A DNA stretch of 64,000 nt from G963674665 sp963674665 (lineage in GTDB: Bacteria > Desulfobacterota > Desulfovibrionia > Desulfovibrionales > Desulfovibrionaceae), in contig CAXXPL010000009.1 of NCBI GenBank assembly GCA_963674665.2, forward strand, positions 186,001 to 250,000, given 5' to 3'. Both the position numbers and the translations under genes were made by a program. This document shows, in pieces, positions 63,142-64,000 of the stretch. Positions within the stretch are counted from its first letter, which is position 1. Each line of letters starts with the position of its first letter. Under the pieces are notes generated by a model. That model had not been told where the DNA came from and made no database searches. It saw only the letters and a program-made list of their open reading frames with translations.

Positions 63142-63963
63142 ATGGACGAGACCACCAAAGCCATACTCAAGAGTTCCCTGCCCTTGTTAATGGGTGAGAA
63201 ACCTTTTGACCTGGAAACAGCTCCCTGGCCCAGCACGTCCTCAAGAGTGGTGGAGGTGCCCTGGGCGGCATCCGTCATCGGGAGGCATCAGCCCTCGAGG
63301 CTGTTCGATATCGGCCTGAGCCTGGCCAGCCTGGACTACCTCGGTGTGCTGCTCGAATTCGAGGGCCTCCCCGGAAGGACCCTGGATGGCGTGGACATCA
63401 TCTCGCCGCAACGGGTTGCAAGCCGTTATCCTGAAGAGTGGAGAGACAAGATTCTCTCCCTTCCTGTTCGGGTGGGGGATGTCCGCGAATTGGATGTGTC
63501 CGGGGAACCTTTTGACATGGTGACCTGTATCTCTGTGATAGAGCACATCGGGTTTGACAAGGCCTCGCATGACAACCCCAAGAGCGCCTTTGAGCGGCCG
63601 ACAACCGTCCAGGAGGTTGCTCTCGAACGCAGCCAGGAGATAGACCACGAGGTCATGGGCGTGATCCACGGACTCCTTGCGGAGGGAGGGGTGTTGGTTC
63701 TTTCGGCGCCCATGGGCAGGGGCGGGCCGGTCCTCCTCCGGGACAGCCTGGGCTATTACTGCGCCCAGTGGGAATATTCCCCGGAACGCTGGGAATCTCT
63801 TGTTAATGCGGATAATTTTTCACTCGTTGAGGAGCGGTTTTATTTCGTCGGCGAGGATCTCATCTGGCGCATGGCGAAGGATCCGGGTGACCTGTCCGAG
63901 CTGGACTGCGTTTCACTGAGTCATTCCCGGGGTGTGGGCATGGCGATGCTCAAGAAGATCTGA
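63142..63963 (+). CDS. SAM-dependent methyltransferase of a glycan cluster
   Basis: A 273-residue protein. RLFDIGLSLASLDYLGVLLE lies where SAM motif I is expected, with VDIISPQR as the acidic end of strand 2, PFDMVTCISVIEHIG as motif II and LLAEGGVLVLSAPMG as motif III. Motif I lacks the usual GxGxG, so cofactor binding may be altered. ATG 63142 lies 17 bases after the aldo/keto reductase stop, in the same operon, which probably continues past the window edge. Confidence 0.75.
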   Translation: MDETTKAILKSSLPLLMGEKPFDLETAPWPSTSSRVVEVPWAASVIGRHQPSRLFDIGLSLASLDYLGVLLEFEGLPGRTLDGVDIISPQRVASRYPEEWRDKILSLPVRVGDVRELDVSGEPFDMVTCISVIEHIGFDKASHDNPKSAFERPTTVQEVALERSQEIDHEVMGVIHGLLAEGGVLVLSAPMGRGGPVLLRDSLGYYCAQWEYSPERWESLVNADNFSLVEERFYFVGEDLIWRMAKDPGDLSELDCVSLSHSRGVGMAMLKKI

Positions 63964-64000
63964 GAATACATACGCCCCAGGGCTGGCCCTCTTCCGCAGT

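Overview
The window looks like a chromosomal segment of a GC-rich, strictly respiratory deltaproteobacterium of the Desulfovibrio group. This is inferred from the D-lactate/glycolate-type Fe-S oxidoreductase at the left edge, the ilvN-ptb-buk cluster, the gene style and a recurring GC-rich terminator repeat. I see no rRNA, tRNA or CRISPR array.

Layout. (1) 1-1336: C-terminal part of an FAD/Fe-S/CCG-domain dehydrogenase. (2) About 1.4-7.7 kb: an insertion-sequence pile-up. An IS110-family element carries an IS1182-family element in its left non-coding end and an ISL3-family element in its transposase gene (8-bp target duplication CGAATTAT). Next to it is an intact IS1380-family element with clear ends and the 5-bp duplication TATAT, and between the two lies a 45-residue lipoprotein gene or remnant. 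(3) 8-12.1 kb: a polyamine-type ABC importer (binding protein, ATPase, two permeases). (4) 12.2-15.1 kb: an AT-rich island with an AbiEi-like antitoxin and an AbiEii-like nucleotidyltransferase toxin, convergent and overlapping at their 3' ends, with matching palindromic operators at both outer ends, followed by a broken GIY-YIG gene. (5) 15.4-21 kb: a GNAT acetyltransferase, a frameshifted EAL-HDOD gene, a membrane PAS-GGDEF cyclase, a VOC protein and an HI0933-type flavoprotein. (6) 21-25.6 kb: a P1B metal ATPase, catalase and an NADPH-FMN reductase. (7) 25.7-32.6 kb: an ugp-type glycerol-3-phosphate/glycerophosphodiester operon on the minus strand (ugpQ-B-A-E-C, a SorC-type regulator and a HAD phosphatase); ugpE carries two frameshifts. 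(8) 33-41.9 kb: an esterase remnant, a PleD-like REC-GGDEF protein and, divergent from it, a 2452-residue hybrid histidine kinase with four extracellular substrate-binding domains. (9) 42-44.7 kb: ilvN, phosphate butyryltransferase and butyrate kinase. (10) 45-55.5 kb: an Ntn-type amidase, a GH13 amylase, a LigB-type dioxygenase and a peptide/nickel-class ABC operon headed by a methyltransferase. (11) 56-64 kb: a surface-glycan or flagellin-glycosylation cluster (glycosyltransferase, sulfotransferase, DUF4910 protein, PseB-type dehydratase, aldo/keto reductase, methyltransferase).

Three themes tie the window together. Three families of hairpin repeats sit between genes, many placed as terminators. 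Several genes carry single-base changes at or beside homopolymers or isolated stop codons, so either decay is active or the consensus has indel errors. Cyclic-di-GMP and sensory signalling is dense (two GGDEF proteins, one EAL-HDOD gene and a giant kinase). The most unusual item is the convergent AbiE-type toxin-antitoxin locus with shared operators.
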